Source: Pseudomonas sp. MRSN 12121
GTDB taxonomy: Bacteria; Pseudomonadota; Gammaproteobacteria; Pseudomonadales; Pseudomonadaceae
DNA: 64,000 nt
Direction: 5' to 3'
Assembly (NCBI RefSeq): GCF_000931465.1
Contig: NZ_CP010892.1
Coordinates: forward strand, 1,550,001 to 1,614,000
Below, in pieces: positions 17,483 through 26,836 of the stretch. A model generated the notes under the pieces. That model searched no databases, was not told where the DNA came from, and saw only the letters and a program-made list of their open reading frames with translations. The first letter of the stretch is position 1. The number at the start of each line of letters is the position of its first letter. Position numbers and translations under genes: made by a program.

Positions 17483-18175
17483 ATGACCGCCGACGACCGT
17501 ATCAAACTCGAACCGAGCTGGAAGCAGGCCCTGCGTGCCGAATTCGATCAGCCTTACATGACGGAGTTGCGCGAGTTCCTGCGCCAGGAACATGCCGCCG
17601 GCAAGGAGATCTACCCACCGGGCCCGCTGATCTTCAACGCGCTGAACTCGACGCCGCTGGACAAGGTCAAGGTGGTGATCCTCGGCCAGGACCCTTACCA
17701 CGGCCCGGGCCAGGCCCACGGCCTGTGCTTCTCGGTGCAACCCGGGGTGCCGGCGCCGCCGTCCCTGGTGAATATCTATAAAGAACTCAAGCGCGACCTG
17801 AACATCGACATCCCCAACCACGGCTACCTGCAAAGCTGGGCCGACCAGGGCGTGCTGATGCTCAACACCACCATGACCGTGCAGCGGGCCAACGCCGCCT
17901 CCCACGCGGGCAAGGGCTGGCAGTATTTCACCGACCGGATCATCGAAGTGGTCAGCGAGCACCAGCCGCATCTGGTGTTCCTGTTGTGGGGCTCCCACGC
18001 GCAGAGCAAGCAGAAACTGATCGACACCACCAAGCACCTGGTGCTGACCTCGGTCCACCCGTCGCCGTTGTCGGCTTATCGCGGGTTTATCGGTTGCGGG
18101 CATTTCAGCCGGACCAACAAATACCTCGAGCAGAACGGCGAGACGCCGATCGAGTGGCGACTGCCGCCCGTCTGA
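17483..18175 (+). CDS. ung: Uracil-DNA glycosylase
   Basis: A 230-residue family-1 UDG. The water-activating loop is [18 protein letters not shown], the uracil-binding strand LMLNTTMTV and the leucine loop [10 protein letters not shown]. It removes uracil from DNA in base-excision repair. The ATG at 17483 lies at the expected distance before the conserved start of the protein; an in-frame ATG at 17384 would add a tail not usual in the family. Confidence 0.95.
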   Translation: MTADDRIKLEPSWKQALRAEFDQPYMTELREFLRQEHAAGKEIYPPGPLIFNALNSTPLDKVKVVILGQDPYHGPGQAHGLCFSVQPGVPAPPSLVNIYKELKRDLNIDIPNHGYLQSWADQGVLMLNTTMTVQRANAASHAGKGWQYFTDRIIEVVSEHQPHLVFLLWGSHAQSKQKLIDTTKHLVLTSVHPSPLSAYRGFIGCGHFSRTNKYLEQNGETPIEWRLPPV

Positions 18176-18178
18176 GGT

Positions 18179-18244
18179 CCTATCGCGGGCAAGCCTCGCT
18201 CCTACAGAAGCACGCGTTGTAGGAGCGAGGCTTGCCCGCGATAA
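18179..18244. repeat. REPIN, near-perfect
   Basis: CTATCGCGGGCAAGCCTCGCTCCTACAG and its exact reverse complement flank a short loop around AAGCACGCGT. This is the cleanest REP pair in the window and lies between the convergent ends of ung and the AbrB-family gene, where it may also act as a terminator. Confidence 0.85.
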
Positions 18245-18259
18245 AGACACCTCGGCCGT

Positions 18260-19297
18260 TCAGACGGAATCCGCTTCCCGGTTCCACCGCCGGAACAGCG
18301 GCTCGGCCAGGAACAGCACGAACAGCAAGCGCATCACCTGCATCGCCGTCACCAGCGGCACCGACAGTTGCAGGGTCTCAGCCGTCAGGCTCATTTCCGC
18401 GATGCCGCCGGGCATCATGCCCAATGTCAGCGAACGCAGGTCCAGGTGGGTCAGGGCGCTCAGGGCCATGGCCGCGAGGCCGGCGATGAGCATGGTCAGC
18501 GCGGTGCCGACCAGGGTCCGGCCCATGAACGACGGCGCGCGACGGAAGAACTGACGATTGAAGTGACAGCCCAGACCGCTGCCGATCAGCCACTGGCCGA
18601 TCTGGCTGGCGCCATCCGGCAGGCCGATATGCAAGTCCCAGCCGATACTGACCGCGGCGCTGACCAGCAGCGGCCCGAACAGCCAGGGGTTGGGTTGGCG
18701 CAGGCGCTGCCAGGCCCAGGCGACCAGCGCGCCCGCGGGAAATAGCAGGGCCAGCCAGCGCCAGTCGACACTGGCGGGATGCAGTTGCGGCACGCCTTCA
18801 CCGAGCAGGTATTTGAAGGCTGCCGGCACGCACAGGACCACCACCAGCACCCGCAGGCTCTGCCCGGCCGCGACGCGGCTGAGCACCGCGCCGTTGCGCG
18901 CGCCAAGGTTGACCATCTCGCCGGAGCCGCCCGGCATGCTGGAGAAGAACGCGGTGGCCCGGTCCTCGCCGGTGCGCCGCAGCAGCCAGACCCCGACCAC
19001 GCTGGACAGGCTGGTGACCAGCGCACCGAAGAAGATCAGGCCGAAGTGGCTCATGACCTGCTCCATCACCAGCGGGGTGAAGTGCAGGCCGATACCGATG
19101 CCGACCACCCATTGCCCACATTTGCGACCGCCGGGAATTTCCGCCAGTTGCCAGGGCGTCAGGCAGCGCACCAGGATGATCGCCAGCAACGAGCCGACCA
19201 TCCACGGCAATGGCCAGCCGATCTGGCTGGCGAGGTAGCCGCCGACCAGACCGACCAGGGGCGTACCCCACCACTGTTTGAAGGTGACCTCAGACAT
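18260..19297 (-). CDS. AbrB-family (PF05145) membrane protein coupled to tctA
   Basis: A 345-residue membrane protein with about ten hydrophobic segments in two similar halves; the recurring PW.VGS / MPGG.GEM pattern (SMPGGSGEMVNLGARNGA, then MMPGGIAEMSLTAETL) is typical of this family. The name AbrB regulator is misleading: no DNA-binding domain is present. Its start overlaps the tctA stop by eight bases, so it belongs to the tricarboxylate operon and may be an extra transport or accessory subunit. Function unproven. Confidence 0.8.
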   Translation of the reverse strand: MSEVTFKQWWGTPLVGLVGGYLASQIGWPLPWMVGSLLAIILVRCLTPWQLAEIPGGRKCGQWVVGIGIGLHFTPLVMEQVMSHFGLIFFGALVTSLSSVVGVWLLRRTGEDRATAFFSSMPGGSGEMVNLGARNGAVLSRVAAGQSLRVLVVVLCVPAAFKYLLGEGVPQLHPASVDWRWLALLFPAGALVAWAWQRLRQPNPWLFGPLLVSAAVSIGWDLHIGLPDGASQIGQWLIGSGLGCHFNRQFFRRAPSFMGRTLVGTALTMLIAGLAAMALSALTHLDLRSLTLGMMPGGIAEMSLTAETLQLSVPLVTAMQVMRLLFVLFLAEPLFRRWNREADSV

Positions 19298-20804
19298 CGG
19301 CCACGGTGCGTTGCGGGGCCGAGCGCTTGCGCCAGATGCGCAGCAGCGGCATCAGCAGCATGAGCACGGTCAGCACCCAGACACCGACGGTGATCGGGCT
19401 GGACCAGAGGATCTCCATCGCACCGTTGGAGATCGACAGCGCGCGGCGCAGGTTCTGTTCCATCAGCCCGCCGAGAATGAAGCCCAGCAGCACCGGCGAC
19501 AGCGGGAAGTCCAGCTTGCGCAGGATGTAGCCGAAGATCCCGATGCCGACCATCAGGAACAGGTCGAAGGTGGTGGCGTGCACCGCATACACACCGATCC
19601 CGGTAATGATCGCGATCACCGGCACCAGGGCCCAGTTCGGCACCGCGAGGATGCGGGTGAAGACGCGGATCATCGGGATGTTGAGGATCACCAGCATGAT
19701 GTTGGCGATGAACAGCGAGGCGATCAGGCCCCAGACGATATCCGGCTGCTGCTGGAACAGCAGCGGGCCCGGGGTGATGTTGTACAGCGACAGGGCGCCG
19801 ATCATCACCGCGGTGGTGCCCGAACCCGGGACGCCGAGGGTCAGCATCGGCACCAGGGCACCACAGGCCGAGGCGCCGATCGCGGTTTCCGGGGCCGCCA
19901 GGCCGCGCTTGTCGCCCTGGCCGAATTTGCCGTTGGGGCCGGCAATGCGTTTTTCGGTCATGTAGGCCACGGCGCTCGCCAGGGTCGCGCCAGCGCCCGG
20001 CAATACACCCATGATGAAGCCCAGCAGACCGCAGCGCAGGTTGACGATGAACACCGACGCCGCTTCCTTGAAGTTGAACATCATGCGTCCGGTGGCTTTC
20101 ACCGCTTCCTGGCCGCGATGGGTCTTTTCCAGCAGCAACAGGATCTCGCTGATGGAGAACAGGCCCAGCACCAGCACCACGAACTGAATGCCATCGGTGA
20201 GGTGAATGTTATCGCCGGTGAAGCGGTACACGCCGCTGTTGGCGTCGATGCCGACCGAGGACAGGAACAGGCCGATCAAGGCCGCGATAAAGGTCTTGAT
20301 CGGCCGGTCGCCGGCCATGCCGCCGAGACAGACGATGGCGAACACCATCAGCACGAAGTATTCCGCGGGGCCGAAGGCAATCGCCCATTTCGCCAGGAGC
20401 GGGGCGAACAGCACCATGCCGCAGGTGGCGATGAACGCGCCGATGAACGAACTCCAGGCCGAGAGCGACAGCGCCACCCCGGCGAGGCCCTGGCGAGCCA
20501 TCGGGTAGCCGTCGAGGGTGGTCATCACGGTGGAGGCTTCGCCCGGGATGTTCAGCAGGATCGAGCTGATCCGGCCGCCGTATTCGCAACCCAGGTACAC
20601 CGCGGCCAGCAGGATCAGCGCCGACTCCGGCGGCAGGCCGAGGGCGAAGGCGATCGGGATCAGCAGCGCCACGCCGTTGATCGGGCCCAGGCCCGGGAGC
20701 AGGCCGACCACGGTGCCGATCAGGGTGCCGGTCAGGGCGGTGACCAGATTGTAGGGGCTCAGCGCGACGCCGAAACCCTGGCCCAAATAGCCAAGCGTAT
20801 CCAT
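19290..20804 (-). CDS. tctA: Tripartite tricarboxylate transporter, large membrane subunit TctA
   Basis: A 504-residue TctA permease with about twelve transmembrane segments. The signature GLLPGLGPINGVALLIPIAF lies near residue 40, and GVLPGAGATLASAVAYMTEKR and LGVPGSGTTAVMIGALS appear further on. It takes up citrate or related tricarboxylates with TctB and the binding protein TctC. It begins one base after tctB ends and is followed by the overlapping AbrB-family gene. Confidence 0.93.
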   Translation of the reverse strand: MDTLGYLGQGFGVALSPYNLVTALTGTLIGTVVGLLPGLGPINGVALLIPIAFALGLPPESALILLAAVYLGCEYGGRISSILLNIPGEASTVMTTLDGYPMARQGLAGVALSLSAWSSFIGAFIATCGMVLFAPLLAKWAIAFGPAEYFVLMVFAIVCLGGMAGDRPIKTFIAALIGLFLSSVGIDANSGVYRFTGDNIHLTDGIQFVVLVLGLFSISEILLLLEKTHRGQEAVKATGRMMFNFKEAASVFIVNLRCGLLGFIMGVLPGAGATLASAVAYMTEKRIAGPNGKFGQGDKRGLAAPETAIGASACGALVPMLTLGVPGSGTTAVMIGALSLYNITPGPLLFQQQPDIVWGLIASLFIANIMLVILNIPMIRVFTRILAVPNWALVPVIAIITGIGVYAVHATTFDLFLMVGIGIFGYILRKLDFPLSPVLLGFILGGLMEQNLRRALSISNGAMEILWSSPITVGVWVLTVLMLLMPLLRIWRKRSAPQRTVADV

Positions 20805-20805
20805 A

Positions 20806-21264
20806 TCAGTTCTCCAGAACGTCGAGCAGGCCCAGGGGCAGTGGCACGTCCATGACGCGGTCGAAGAGCACGTACAGACCGATCGCCATCAGCGTGGTGA
20901 CCACGGCGCTGGGCAACCAGCGGCCGCCGTACAGGCGGGCCATCGGAATGCCGATCAGGATGCTGCTGAGAATGAAGCCCAGGGGTTCGAACAGGCCGGC
21001 GAAGACCAGCAGCAGGACGACGCAGATACTGATCTTGACCAGGGTTTCACGGTCCAGGGGCGGCTCGTCCTCGCTGTGCTTGATCGGCGCCGGGCGAAAC
21101 AGCATGTACAGCAGCGCCAGGCTCATCAGCCCGAGCATCAGCAGGGGAAAGGCCCGTGGGCCGACCGGCTCGTAGGAAAATGCCGCCTGGTAGGGCCAGG
21201 CCATCAGCGCCAGGCCCAGGCAGACCAGGAGCAGCACCGAGGCGAAAATGCGTTGTAAGAGCAT
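20806..21264 (-). CDS. tctB: Tripartite tricarboxylate transporter, small membrane subunit TctB
   Basis: A 152-residue protein with four hydrophobic helices, the normal size of TctB. An AGGAG ribosome site precedes the ATG. It sits between tctC and tctA, the standard order of the operon, and has the usual GPRAFPLL.G motif (VGPRAFPLLMLGLMSL). Confidence 0.9.
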   Translation of the reverse strand: MLLQRIFASVLLLVCLGLALMAWPYQAAFSYEPVGPRAFPLLMLGLMSLALLYMLFRPAPIKHSEDEPPLDRETLVKISICVVLLLVFAGLFEPLGFILSSILIGIPMARLYGGRWLPSAVVTTLMAIGLYVLFDRVMDVPLPLGLLDVLEN

Positions 21265-21317
21265 GGGAAACTCCTGGACCCCGCCCCGGGAAGGGCAGGG
21301 CCGCTAGACAGGGACGA

Positions 21318-22304
21318 TCACTGGATCAGGCCGAACTCTTTGGCCAGGGTCTTGTAGTCGGCCACCTGTTTCTTCACGTAGGTGTCCAGCTCCGGCCCGG
21401 TCATGGCGAACGGGAAGAGTTCGCGCTGGTCGCGCAGCTTGGCGAATTCCTCGGACGCCAGCAGCTTGTCGAAGGCGTCCTTCCACCAGGCGTAGTCCTC
21501 GTCGCTGACCTTCGGCCCGAGGTAGAAACCGCGCACCACCGGCCAGACGATGTCGTAGCCCTGTTCCTTGGCGGTGGGGATGTCCTTCATTTCCGGCTCG
21601 TCGAGGCGCTTGTCGGAGAACACCGCCAGCAGGCGCATGTCGCCGCTCTGGATATGCGGCATGGAGTCGGAGATGTCGGTACTGCCGACCTGGATATGCC
21701 CACCCAGCAGCGCGGTGGCGATTTCGCCGCCGCCTTCCAGGGCCACGTAGCGCAGGTCGCGCGGGTTGATCCCGGCGGCCTTGGCGATCAGCGCGGTCTG
21801 CATCCAGTCCTGGCTGCCGACGGTGCCGCCGGAGCCGATCACCACCGAGCTCGGGTCTTTCTTCAGCGCCTTGACCAGGTCGTCGAGGGTTTTGTACGGC
21901 GAATCGCTCTTCACCGCGATGGCGCCGTAGCTGGTGCCGACGGCGGCCAGCCAGCGCACCGCGCTTTCATCGAAGCGGCCGAACTTGCCCTGGGCCAGGT
22001 TCAGCAGCGAACCGCTGGACCAGGCCACCAGCGTGCCGGCGTCGGCAGGGCGCTGGGCCACCACCGCGTTGTAGGCCACCGCGCCGACACCGCCGGGCAT
22101 GTAGGTCACGCGCATCGGTTTGGTCAGCAGCTTTTCGTTGACCAGCGCGCTTTGCGCCAGCTTGCAGGTCAGGTCGAAACCGCCGCCGGGGGAGGCCGGG
22201 GCGATGCATTCCGGGCGCTTGGGTTCGGCGCTGGCGGCGAGCAGTTGGCCGGCGAACAGCATACAGCCGGCGGCGAGGGCCAGTTTACGCAGTGATGGGT
22301 TCAT
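21318..22304 (-). CDS. tctC: Tripartite tricarboxylate transporter substrate-binding protein TctC
   Basis: A 328-residue periplasmic binding protein of the Bug family. A signal peptide (cleavage near LLAASA) precedes KRPECIAPASPGGGFDLTCKL, the conserved substrate-loop P..PGGG.D. It delivers a tricarboxylate to TctAB. The ATG at 22304 has GGAGA six bases ahead. As the first gene of the operon after the porin, it should be the most expressed, and TctD is its probable regulator. Confidence 0.9.
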   Translation of the reverse strand: MNPSLRKLALAAGCMLFAGQLLAASAEPKRPECIAPASPGGGFDLTCKLAQSALVNEKLLTKPMRVTYMPGGVGAVAYNAVVAQRPADAGTLVAWSSGSLLNLAQGKFGRFDESAVRWLAAVGTSYGAIAVKSDSPYKTLDDLVKALKKDPSSVVIGSGGTVGSQDWMQTALIAKAAGINPRDLRYVALEGGGEIATALLGGHIQVGSTDISDSMPHIQSGDMRLLAVFSDKRLDEPEMKDIPTAKEQGYDIVWPVVRGFYLGPKVSDEDYAWWKDAFDKLLASEEFAKLRDQRELFPFAMTGPELDTYVKKQVADYKTLAKEFGLIQ

Positions 22305-22387
22305 GCTTGTCTCCACAGGAGTTGTTGTTGTGTGTTGCATGCCAGGGCCTTGCGCGGCCCAGGCCGGCGCAGAAGCCGTCCGGCCGC

Positions 22388-23680
22388 TTACCAGAGCGCC
22401 AGGCTGTAGCTCACCAGCAGGCGTACTTCATCCGCGTCGCGGGCCGAATAGTTGGAGCGGTAGGTGGCGTTGCGCAGGCGTACCGCGACGTCCTTGAAGG
22501 TGCCGCTTTGCACCACGTACTTGAGCTCGGTGTTGCGTTCCCATTCCTTGCCGGTGTCGCCGTTTTTCAGGGCGATGTTGTCGCCGCTCAGGTAACGGGT
22601 CATGAAAGTCAGGCCGGGGATCCCGAGCTTGCCGAAGTCGTAGTCGTAGCGCGCCTGCCAGGAACGTTCCTCGGCGCCGGCGAAGTCGTTGATCTGCACG
22701 AAGTTGACCAGGTACGGGTCGGCCCCGTCGACGTAGGGGAAGGCGCTGTCGCCGGACATGTGCTGGTAGCCGGCGCTGAGCTTATGCCCGTTCAGGGCAT
22801 AGCTCACCAGGCCGTTGAGGGAGCGGTTGTCGATCTTGCCGCCGCGCGCCTGCCCCTGGTCGTCGCTGACCGCGAAGCGCAGGTCGCTGGCGAAGGTGCC
22901 CGGGCCCATCGGCTGCGAGGCGAGCAGGCCGAAGAAGTGCTGGTTGTAGACTTCGGCGAGCTGGGCGAAGTGGTAGCTGCCGGTGATCTTGTCGGTGAAC
23001 TTGTAATCCACGCCGCCGAAGTCGAAGTGCTTGCCGGCGACGGTGCCGGCGAAGCGGCTGTTCTTGTTGTTGAGGGCGATGTCCTCGAAGTCGGTGCTGT
23101 CGCGGTCCTTGGCTTTCTCCAGGCGCCCACCGGTAAAGGTCAGGTTCTTGATTTCTTTGGAGGTCAGCAGGCCGCCCTCGAACGTCTGCGGCAGGATGCG
23201 CCCGTCGTTGGGCTTGAGAATCGGCAGTTCGGGGATCAGGCTGCCGATCTTCAGCTCGGTGGCGGAGATCTTCATCTTCCCGGTCAGGCCGACCTTGGAG
23301 TACTCGTCGGCGGCGCGCCCGTTATCGTGGGTCGGCAGCAGGCCGGTGCCGGTACGGTCGGGGCTGGAGTCGAGCTTGATGCCGAGCATGCCCAGCGCAT
23401 CGACGCCGAACCCCACGGTGCCGTTGGTGTAGCCCGATTGCAGGTTGAGCATGAACCCCTGGGCCCACTCGTCGCGCTTGGATTGCTGGGCACTGGTGCC
23501 GCTGCGGAAGTCGCGGTTGAAGTACATGTTGCGGGTTTCGAGGGTGGCGCTGCTGTCTTCGAAGAAGGCGGCCTGGCTGATCGGCGAGAAACCGGCAAGG
23601 GCGGCGGCGCTGGCGAGGGCGGTCTGGCTGAGGCGGGAAAAACGAACAGGCTGGCAGGCCTGAGGCTGCATGGACAGCAT
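22388..23680 (-). CDS. opdH: OprD-family porin, OpdH-like (tricarboxylate uptake)
   Basis: A 430-residue outer-membrane porin with a signal peptide ending near SQAAF and the OprD features DSSATLETRNMYFNRDF, QGFMLNLQSGYT and a C-terminal aromatic end (SYSLALW). In P. aeruginosa the porin at this position, OpdH, takes up cis-aconitate and related acids, and gene order is the same here (porin between tctC and tctD). The start at 23680 has a GGAG site nine bases away; the signal peptide is long. Confidence 0.85.
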   Translation of the reverse strand: MLSMQPQACQPVRFSRLSQTALASAAALAGFSPISQAAFFEDSSATLETRNMYFNRDFRSGTSAQQSKRDEWAQGFMLNLQSGYTNGTVGFGVDALGMLGIKLDSSPDRTGTGLLPTHDNGRAADEYSKVGLTGKMKISATELKIGSLIPELPILKPNDGRILPQTFEGGLLTSKEIKNLTFTGGRLEKAKDRDSTDFEDIALNNKNSRFAGTVAGKHFDFGGVDYKFTDKITGSYHFAQLAEVYNQHFFGLLASQPMGPGTFASDLRFAVSDDQGQARGGKIDNRSLNGLVSYALNGHKLSAGYQHMSGDSAFPYVDGADPYLVNFVQINDFAGAEERSWQARYDYDFGKLGIPGLTFMTRYLSGDNIALKNGDTGKEWERNTELKYVVQSGTFKDVAVRLRNATYRSNYSARDADEVRLLVSYSLALW

Positions 23681-23800
23681 CGTGTTGTACTCCGTTATTG
23701 TTCTTATTGGCGAAAACGCTTCGAGGCGTTTTTCGGGGGTGCTGCCGGGAGGCAGCCACGGAAGTCGAAACAATCCGTAACAGGACTCTAAAGGCCCAAC

Positions 23801-23829
23801 CTTTCGCTAACCTTTCAGCAGACTTTCAC
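23801..23829. promoter_or_regulatory. Three CTTTC direct repeats, candidate TctD site
   Basis: CTTTC occurs at 23801, 23812 and 23823, an exact 11-base pitch, in the 236-base gap between the divergent opdH and tctD genes. Tandem half-sites at about one helical turn are the usual target of OmpR/PhoB-type regulators such as TctD. Confidence 0.55.
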
Positions 23830-23916
23830 GGTTTTCGGGCTTCACAGCAGCGGTCCCGGCTGTAAACTCCGCGGCAATAAAAAAGGCCATCGGCCCCTGA
23901 ACGAGGTAGGAAATCC

Positions 23917-24588
23917 ATGCGTGTGCTTCTCGTCGAAGACCACTTGCAGCTGGCTGAAAGTGTCGCCCAGGCGCTCAAGAGCACCGGCCTGACCGTGGAT
24001 GTGCTGCATGATGGCGTCGCCGCGGACCTGGCCCTGGGCAGCGAGGATTACGCCATGGCGATCCTCGATGTAGGCCTGCCGCGCCTGGATGGTTTCGAAG
24101 TGCTGGCGCGCCTGCGTGCCCGGGGCAAGAACCTGCCGGTGCTGATGCTCACCGCGCGCAGCGACGTCAAGGACCGGGTCCATGGCCTCAACCTCGGGGC
24201 GGACGACTATCTGGCCAAGCCGTTCGAGCTGACCGAGCTGGAAGCGCGGGTCAAGGCCCTGCTGCGACGTAGCGTGCTCGGCGGTGAGCGGGTGCAGCGC
24301 TGCGGTGTGCTGGCCTACGACCTGGACACCCGGCGCTTCACTCTCGGGGAGGAGCTGTTGACCCTGACTTCCCGCGAGCAGGCGGTGCTCGAGGCGCTGA
24401 TCGCCCGGCCGGGGCGGGTCATGAGCAAGGAGCAACTGGCGTCCCAGGTCTTCGGCCTGGATGAAGAAGCCAGCCCGGATGCCATCGAGATCTATGTCCA
24501 TCGCCTGCGCAAGAAACTCGATGGTCACCCGGTGGCTATCGTCACCTTCCGCGGCCTCGGCTACCTGTTGGAAAGCCGCGATGCATAG
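23917..24588 (+). CDS. tctD: Response regulator TctD
   Basis: A 223-residue OmpR-family regulator. The receiver has acidic residues at EDH, the phosphoacceptor Asp51 region in AILDVGLPRLDGFEVL, T in LMLTARSDV and K in AKPFELTELEARV; the C-terminal winged helix ends DAIEIYVHRLRKKL...IVTFRGLGYLLE. It should activate opdH-tctCBA in response to tricarboxylates. It is divergent from opdH and overlaps tctE by eight bases. Confidence 0.92.
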   Translation: MRVLLVEDHLQLAESVAQALKSTGLTVDVLHDGVAADLALGSEDYAMAILDVGLPRLDGFEVLARLRARGKNLPVLMLTARSDVKDRVHGLNLGADDYLAKPFELTELEARVKALLRRSVLGGERVQRCGVLAYDLDTRRFTLGEELLTLTSREQAVLEALIARPGRVMSKEQLASQVFGLDEEASPDAIEIYVHRLRKKLDGHPVAIVTFRGLGYLLESRDA

Positions 24589-25966
24589 GCCCAGCAGCCT
24601 GCGCTGGCGCCTGCTGTGGAACCTGGCGCTGCTGCTGGTGGTGCTGATGCTGGCCAGCGGCTTCAGCGCCTACTGGAACGGTCGCGAGGCGGCGGACACC
24701 GCCTACGACCGGACCCTGCTGGCCTCGGCCCGGACCATCGCCGCCGGCCTGTCCCAGCGCGACGGCAGCCTCAGCGCCAACGTGCCGTATGTGGCCCTCG
24801 ATACGTTCGCCTATGACAGTGCCGGGCGGATCTACTATCAGGTCAACGATATCCATCAGCAGTTGATCTCCGGCTACGAGAACCTTCCCGGCCCGCCGCC
24901 GGGCACGCCGCGCACCGACGATTATCCGGCGCTGGCGCGCTTCTACGATGCCACCTATCAAGGGCAGAACGTGCGGGTGGTGAGCCTGCTCAAGGCGGTC
25001 AGCGAGCCGAACATGAACGGCATGGCGGAGATTCGCGTGGCCGAGACCGACGAGGCGCGGGTCAGCATGGCGCGCAGCCTGATGGCCGACACCCTGTTGC
25101 GTCTCGGCATGCTGGCTGTCGGTGCCTTGCTGCTGGTGTGGTTCGCGGTCAGCGCCGCCTTGCGCCCGCTGGAGCGTCTGCGCAGCGCGGTGGAAGAACG
25201 CCAGCCCGACGATTTGCGGCCCTTGCCGCTGGTCGAGGTGCAGCGTGAGCTGTGGCCGTTGGTGCGGGCGCTCAATCATTTCACCGAGCGCTTGCGCGGG
25301 CAGTTCGAGCGCCAGGCGCAGTTCATCGCCGATGCCGCCCACGAATTGCGCACGCCGCTGGCGGCGCTCAAGGCGCGCCTGGAACTGGGGCTGCGCGCCT
25401 CGGAAGCGGAAACCTGGCGCACTACCCTGGAAGGCGCTGCCCAGGGCACTGACCGCCTGACCCACCTGGCCAACCAGTTGCTGTCCCTGGCACGTATCGA
25501 AAACGGTGCCCGGGCGATTGCCGAGGGCGGTGCGCAGTTGCTCGATCTCAGCCAGCTGGCCCGCGAGCTGGGCATGGCCATGGCGCCCCTGGCGCACGCC
25601 CGAGGTATCGCCCTGGCCCTGGAAGCGGACGAACCGGTGTGGCTACGCGGTGAGCCGACGCTGTTGAACGAGCTGCTGAGTAACCTGGTGGACAATGCCC
25701 TGGCTCACACCAAGCCGGGTGGCAATGTGATCCTGAGGGTCAGCGCCCCGGCGGTGCTGGAGGTGGAGGACGACGGCCCGGGGATTCCCCTGGAGGATCG
25801 GGACCGGGTGTTCGAGCGCTTCTACCGGCGCAATCCCCATGTCGCCGGCTCCGGCCTGGGCCTGGCGATCGTGGGCGAAATCTGCCGGGCCCACCTGGCG
25901 CAGATCAGTCTGCACGATGGCGCACAAGCCGGGCTAAAGGTGCGGGTGAGTTTCAACGCCGGTTGA
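24581..25966 (+). CDS. tctE: Sensor histidine kinase TctE
   Basis: A 461-residue kinase. Helices near 12-35 and 165-190 enclose a periplasmic sensor domain (2CSK_N type). A HAMP-like segment leads to the H box FIADAAHELRTPLAALKARLELGL, the N box NLVDNALAHTKPGG, and ATP-binding VEDDGPGIPLEDRDRVFERFYR and GSGLGLAIVGEI. It phosphorylates TctD. The ATG overlaps the tctD stop (ATGCATAG), showing translational coupling. Confidence 0.92.
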   Translation: MHRPSSLRWRLLWNLALLLVVLMLASGFSAYWNGREAADTAYDRTLLASARTIAAGLSQRDGSLSANVPYVALDTFAYDSAGRIYYQVNDIHQQLISGYENLPGPPPGTPRTDDYPALARFYDATYQGQNVRVVSLLKAVSEPNMNGMAEIRVAETDEARVSMARSLMADTLLRLGMLAVGALLLVWFAVSAALRPLERLRSAVEERQPDDLRPLPLVEVQRELWPLVRALNHFTERLRGQFERQAQFIADAAHELRTPLAALKARLELGLRASEAETWRTTLEGAAQGTDRLTHLANQLLSLARIENGARAIAEGGAQLLDLSQLARELGMAMAPLAHARGIALALEADEPVWLRGEPTLLNELLSNLVDNALAHTKPGGNVILRVSAPAVLEVEDDGPGIPLEDRDRVFERFYRRNPHVAGSGLGLAIVGEICRAHLAQISLHDGAQAGLKVRVSFNAG

Positions 25967-25978
25967 GATTGCGCTGTC

Positions 25979-26800
25979 TCAGTGGAACATGGACCGCGAT
26001 TCAGCCAGGTCGCCGCACATTGCCTTGTTCTCGGGGTCGATCCCGAGCTTCTTGAACGCCGGGACGTTGAAGGCATCGACCCGCGCCAGCGGGTGGTCGC
26101 TGTCCTTGTGGCAGTAGAGGGTGGCGACCTGTACCAGGTCGACGTAATCTACCTTGGCGGACTGGCGTTGGAAGTCCAGGTATTGCCCCGGCAACTTGGC
26201 CAGTTGTTCCGGAAACTCCCAGACCTGCAGGAGCTTGTCGCCCAGCAACGGGTGGATGCGTTCGATCACATGGTTGAGGCTGACCGGGTCGGACAACAGC
26301 TCGTAGTGATCTTCCGCGTAAGTCAGGATCGGCAGCACGCCGATCTGGTGCACCAGCCCGCCGAGGGCGGCCTGGTCGGGTTTGAGCTGGGTGTAGCTGC
26401 GGCACAGGGCATAGCTGACGCCGGCGACTTCCAGGCTCTTGCGCCAGACGTCACGCATCTTCTGCGCCACCACGTCCGAGCGGGCATGGAAAATCTGCTC
26501 CATGACCAGGCCGATCGCCAGGTTGCTGCTGTAGTTGACGCCCAGCCGGGTAATCGCGGTATGCAGGTCGGTGACTTCCTGGGTGGCGCGCAGCAGCGGG
26601 CTGTTGACCACCTTGATCAGGCGCGCCGACAGCGCCGTATCGCGGCCGATCACCTTGCTCAGGGTGCTGACGCTGATTTCCGGATCTTCGGCGGCCCGGC
26701 GAATCTGCAAGGCCACTTCCGGTAACGTTGGCAGAACCAGGTCATCGTTATCGATGGCCTCAACCAAATCCTGTTGGACCTTATCCGCCAGCTCACTCAT
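25979..26800 (-). CDS. HDOD domain signalling protein
   Basis: A 273-residue single HDOD protein. The domain spans about residues 20-215, with LPTLPEVALQIRRAAEDPEISVSTLSKVIGRDTALSARLIKVVNSPLL at its start. HDOD is related to HD phosphohydrolases but lacks the full metal site, and the family acts in signalling. It runs opposite to tctDE, with stops 13 bases apart, and no terminator is obvious between them. Its direct role is unknown. Confidence 0.88.
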   Translation of the reverse strand: MSELADKVQQDLVEAIDNDDLVLPTLPEVALQIRRAAEDPEISVSTLSKVIGRDTALSARLIKVVNSPLLRATQEVTDLHTAITRLGVNYSSNLAIGLVMEQIFHARSDVVAQKMRDVWRKSLEVAGVSYALCRSYTQLKPDQAALGGLVHQIGVLPILTYAEDHYELLSDPVSLNHVIERIHPLLGDKLLQVWEFPEQLAKLPGQYLDFQRQSAKVDYVDLVQVATLYCHKDSDHPLARVDAFNVPAFKKLGIDPENKAMCGDLAESRSMFH

Positions 26801-26836
26801 TTCTGTTCTCTAGGGTGTTGCAGGAAATTGCTGCGA

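Noticed and set aside
19278-20855. Plus-strand open frame opposite tctA
   Set aside because: His/Gln/Asp-rich composition typical of the antisense of a hydrophobic permease.
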